From contig SVAJ01000001.1 of the NCBI GenBank assembly GCA_015059435.1, forward strand, positions 220,657-284,656: DNA of 64,000 nucleotides. The letters are read 5' to 3'. The stretch is from Bacillota bacterium (GTDB lineage Bacteria > Bacillota_I > Bacilli_A > RF39 > UBA660). The notes beneath the pieces are model-generated. The model made no database searches. It saw nothing but the letters and a program-made list of their open reading frames with translations, and had not been told where the DNA came from. The translations under genes and the position numbers were made by a program. Position 1 is the first letter of the stretch, and the number at the start of each line of letters is the position of its first letter. This document shows, one piece after another, positions 62,006-64,000 of the stretch.

Positions 62006-62056
62006 ACTTTCCACCCTCTATTCTATAATAGATTATACCTTATAACACAAAAAAAT

Positions 62057-62077
62057 AAAAGGTACTAAATACCTTTT
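62057..62077 (-). terminator. Terminator of the exported protein gene upstream of the locus
   Basis: Arms AAAAGGTA and TACCTTTT with a five-base loop, then TATTTTTTT on the minus strand. Confidence 0.8.
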
Positions 62078-62084
62078 TTATTAC

Positions 62085-63002
62085 TTATTTTAATATTTTA
62101 AATTTAAGTTCCATTGTTAAATATAAACCATACTCATTAAATACTTCACTGTAGTAATAATCATTTAATCCTAAATACATATTATTTATTATTAATTTAT
62201 TATTAGATAATACTTTTCTTTCATTAAGATCTTTTATTATATTATTTTTCTTTATATATGTTCCGATACTATACTCGTTAGTATTTATTTTATAGTATAA
62301 AAGTTTATTATAGTAATAGTTATAGGCTAATTCATTTATACTATTATTTGTTTCTTTATAAGTACTTATTTGTCCACTAAAAATATCTTTTTTTACTTTG
62401 TATTCATAATTATTTAAATTAGATTCTAAGACATTATATTTATCATTATAGTAATCTAAATAATATTTATCTAATTCATCTATACCACTATATCCATAGT
62501 GTTTTAATTTGTTATTTAAATTTTCATCTGATAAGTAATTATTTTTATATTTATCTTGATCATATAGATAGAAAATTGCTTCATTATAAGTTCTATATAC
62601 CATGTAATTATTATATATTTTTTTATTATTAAAACCTATTCCTATTTCTTCTAAGTTATTATTATTTTCATTTTCTAATAGTTCTTTTATATCTAATTTA
62701 AAACTATCATTAATATATTTATAATTATATTTTGAATTATTATTTATTTGTAATTCTATTTTTATTTCTTCACCAGGATTTAGGTGTTTATAATTATTTA
62801 TATAATTAAATATATTAGGTTTAATAGTAATTATATTTTTATGATAATTTTTAGGTATAGTAATTATGTCTTTGACTCCTATTAGTTTCCCATTAATAGT
62901 AGTTGGAATTAATTGTTCTTTAATATTATCTTCTTGATGATACAAATTATTATATTCTGGATATAAACTAATAAGTAAAAAAATAAAGATAATCTTTTTC
63001 AT
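62085..63002 (-). CDS. Exported protein of unknown function
   Basis: 305 residues from ATG 63000-63002 (AAGGTGAT upstream). A hydrophobic signal sequence (about 4-16) precedes a very Asn-, Tyr- and Lys-rich protein. The first part (IIKPNIFNYINNYKHLNPGEEIKIEL) looks beta-structured; the centre contains YLYDQDKYKNNYLSDENLN and a helical Tyr-rich part. No cysteines of note and no anchor at the C-terminus. No family recognised. It is a separate unit with a Spo0A-box-like element about 43 bases upstream, so sporulation-linked expression is possible. Confidence 0.7.
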   Translation of the reverse strand: MKKIIFIFLLISLYPEYNNLYHQEDNIKEQLIPTTINGKLIGVKDIITIPKNYHKNIITIKPNIFNYINNYKHLNPGEEIKIELQINNNSKYNYKYINDSFKLDIKELLENENNNNLEEIGIGFNNKKIYNNYMVYRTYNEAIFYLYDQDKYKNNYLSDENLNNKLKHYGYSGIDELDKYYLDYYNDKYNVLESNLNNYEYKVKKDIFSGQISTYKETNNSINELAYNYYYNKLLYYKINTNEYSIGTYIKKNNIIKDLNERKVLSNNKLIINNMYLGLNDYYYSEVFNEYGLYLTMELKFKILK

Positions 63003-63044
63003 ACATATCACCTTATATGTATAATAGATTATCTTTATATTTTA

Positions 63045-63055
63045 TTTTGTCGAAT
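63045..63055. promoter_or_regulatory. Spo0A-box-like element upstream of the 62085 gene
   Basis: The plus strand reads TTTTGTCGAAT, the same string seen at 2810-2820. It lies 43-53 bases upstream of the start but in the opposite orientation relative to the gene. Confidence 0.35.
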
Positions 63056-63056
63056 A

Positions 63057-63527
63057 TTATTTAATTTCGATAATTTCTACTTCATAACTTCCATTTGGAC
63101 TTTCTACTGTTACAACGTCTCCTACTTTGTGATCGAATAAAGCTTGAGCAATTGGACTTTCATTAGAAATTTTACTTTCAAATGGATCTGCTTCTTGTGA
63201 ACCAACAATCTTGTATTCATCTTCTTCATCGTCTTCTACGTATTTAATAGCAACTGTATTACCAATACTAACTGTATCTGTAGATACTTCTTCAATAATA
63301 GATACGTTTTCTAACATTTTTTCTAATTGTTTAATTCTACCTTCTATTTGTGCTTGTTCATTACGAGCTGCATCATATTCAGCATTTTCAGATAAATCTC
63401 CTAATGAACGAGCTTCTTTAATTGCTTGAATATTTTCAGGTCTTCTTACATTTATTAAATTATCTAATTCTTTCTTTAATTCTTCTAATCCTTCTTCAGT
63501 TAAATATACTGTATTTTTTTCTTTCAT
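63057..63527 (-). CDS. greA: Transcription elongation factor GreA
   Basis: 156 residues from ATG 63525-63527 (GAGGTGAT upstream). The N-terminal coiled coil has the GreA signature: VYLTEEGLEELKKELDNLI, RPENIQAIKEARSLGDLSENAEYDAARNEQ. The C-terminal FKBP-like domain ends with GDVVTVESPNGSYEVEI. It binds RNA polymerase's secondary channel to rescue stalled complexes. It has two tandem promoters. Confidence 0.97.
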   Translation of the reverse strand: MKEKNTVYLTEEGLEELKKELDNLINVRRPENIQAIKEARSLGDLSENAEYDAARNEQAQIEGRIKQLEKMLENVSIIEEVSTDTVSIGNTVAIKYVEDDEEDEYKIVGSQEADPFESKISNESPIAQALFDHKVGDVVTVESPNGSYEVEIIEIK

Positions 63528-63577
63528 GTAAATCACCTCAAATAATTATTAATTAACTATATAGCTTAACTTTCAGA

Positions 63578-63606
63578 AGTATAACATATTTTCTATTATT
63601 AATCAA
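63578..63606 (-). promoter_or_regulatory. greA promoter, proximal
   Basis: Minus strand TTGATT (63601-63606), 17-base spacer and TATACT (63578-63583). Confidence 0.65.
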
Positions 63607-63649
63607 TAATAATTTTTTATACGTTATCCCTCTCAAATTAATATGTTAG

Positions 63650-63678
63650 ATTATACCACAAAATGCTTATTTTTGCAA
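63650..63678 (-). promoter_or_regulatory. greA promoter, distal
   Basis: Minus strand TTGCAA (63673-63678), 17-base spacer and TATAAT (63650-63655), with TGTGG before the -10 (extended type). The -35 overlaps the last codons of the dGTPase-like gene. Confidence 0.75.
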
Positions 63679-64000
63679 TACTTTTTCTACTTCTCTATTA
63701 AATAAATCATCAGTCATACCAGCTATAAAATCTATGACTTGTCGTTTAGATGATGTGTTTTTTAAATAGTTTTCTGTTTGATTATCTAAGAATATTTTAA
63801 ATATTATACTTTCTTTATTAGAATTATTAATATCTTCTAAATAATTATTGAATATTATATTCATACCTTTTCTATAATAATCTATTTCTTCTTTACTCAT
63901 ACTCTTTAAGTATATGTTCTTATAATTAAATTCTTTTAATTTAAATAATGCTTTATATACATCATCACTCATCATAATATAATTTTTATTCATACTATTT
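63667..64000 (-). CDS. dGTPase-like HD hydrolase, C-terminal part (N-terminus beyond window)
   Basis: The minus strand is open from the window edge (frame entered at 63999) through ATG 63991-63993 to the stop at 63667, about 110 codons. The ATG is probably internal because no ribosome-binding site is visible and the reading frame stays open upstream. SDDVYKALFKLKEFNYKNIYL and the terminal RQVIDFIAGMTDDLFNREVEKVL match the C-terminal end of dGTP triphosphohydrolase-like HD proteins. Catalytic HD residues would be beyond the window. Confidence 0.68.
   Translation of the reverse strand, partial: NSMNKNYIMMSDDVYKALFKLKEFNYKNIYLKSMSKEEIDYYRKGMNIIFNNYLEDINNSNKESIIFKIFLDNQTENYLKNTSSKRQVIDFIAGMTDDLFNREVEKVLQK

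Larger units (their letters stand above)
36593..62037 (-). other. Hybrid Tad pilus / type IV secretion locus (22 genes)
   Basis: Twenty-two minus-strand genes run without interruption from the gene starting at 62005 to the terminator at 36593. Most gaps are under 60 bases or are overlaps. T4SS-type genes occupy 37851-48547 and Tad-type genes 48631-55039; sortase, surface and membrane genes lie upstream. Internal promoters precede two pilin genes (48574-48602, 50395-50423), and a terminator separates the two T4SS pilin genes. A TATAAT at 62032-62037 may be the main -10, but its -35 is poor. No relaxase, integrase, transposase or prepilin peptidase is seen inside. Confidence 0.85.

Noticed and set aside
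36593-62037. Integrative conjugative element or plasmid
   Set aside because: No relaxase, integrase, replication gene, attachment repeats or tRNA at the borders; flanks are ordinary genes.

Overview
This 64 kb window is a chromosomal stretch from a very AT-rich, low-GC Gram-positive bacterium. UGA works as a stop codon (for example in ATGA overlaps at 9121-9124 and 44714-44717), so the genetic code is the standard one. Ribosome-binding sites are mostly AGGTGAT or AAGGAG types. Several gene pairs match Bacillus subtilis neighbourhoods by recall: sigG with ylmC, yunB near yutD, yutI beside yutH, spoVID followed by ysxE, and yjbA beside trpS. A spore-former of the Bacilli side is therefore likely, perhaps one of the Mollicutes-related uncultured gut lineages or an Erysipelotrichia relative. 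The lineage is inference; the spore genes are read from the sequence.

Layout. 1-3674: part of an FAD-dependent dehydrogenase, a divergent metallophosphoesterase, a DacF-like D-Ala-D-Ala carboxypeptidase and a HipA-like kinase. 3746-5043: twelve tRNA genes in two minus-strand transcription units, each with its own promoter and terminator. 5063-13460: S1-domain protein, NifU-like protein, YutH-like coat protein, and a minus-strand run U32 protein - thioredoxin-like protein - trmL - sigG - ylmC - yunB - yutD - DUF1292 - acidic coiled-coil protein. A hairpin encloses the sigG ribosome-binding site. 13522-18681: small membrane proteins, rubrerythrin and two paralogous wall-anchored proteins. 18613-27213: a lon - unknown - spoVID-like - ysxE-like run, trigger factor, a membrane-anchored protein and aspS. 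27203-30694: gatC-gatA-gatB-aspS behind a T-box whose apparent specifier triplet is AAC (Asn). This fits a tRNA-dependent transamidation route to Asn-tRNA. 30677-36556: unknown protein, ASCH protein, ORF6N protein, trpS, YjbA-like protein, RmuC, TVP38-type protein and rhodanese.

The outstanding region is 36593-62005, 22 consecutive minus-strand genes. One half encodes type IV secretion parts: VirD4-type coupling ATPase, CHAP hydrolase, VirB4-type ATPase with a separately encoded partner, PrgI/VirB3-like and VirB6-like membrane proteins, and two T4SS pilin-like proteins. The other half encodes Tad pilus parts: TadZ-like, TadA, TadB, TadC, CpaB, a Flp-like pilin and TadE-like minor pilins. To these are added a class B sortase, a roughly 900-residue cysteine-rich exported protein, an Ig-like surface protein and a polytopic membrane protein. 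I see no relaxase, integrase or transposase. The locus looks like a resident hybrid surface or secretion machine, not a mobile element. Its function is not known from the sequence.

62057-64000: an unknown exported protein, greA with tandem promoters, and the end of a dGTPase-like gene cut by the window edge.
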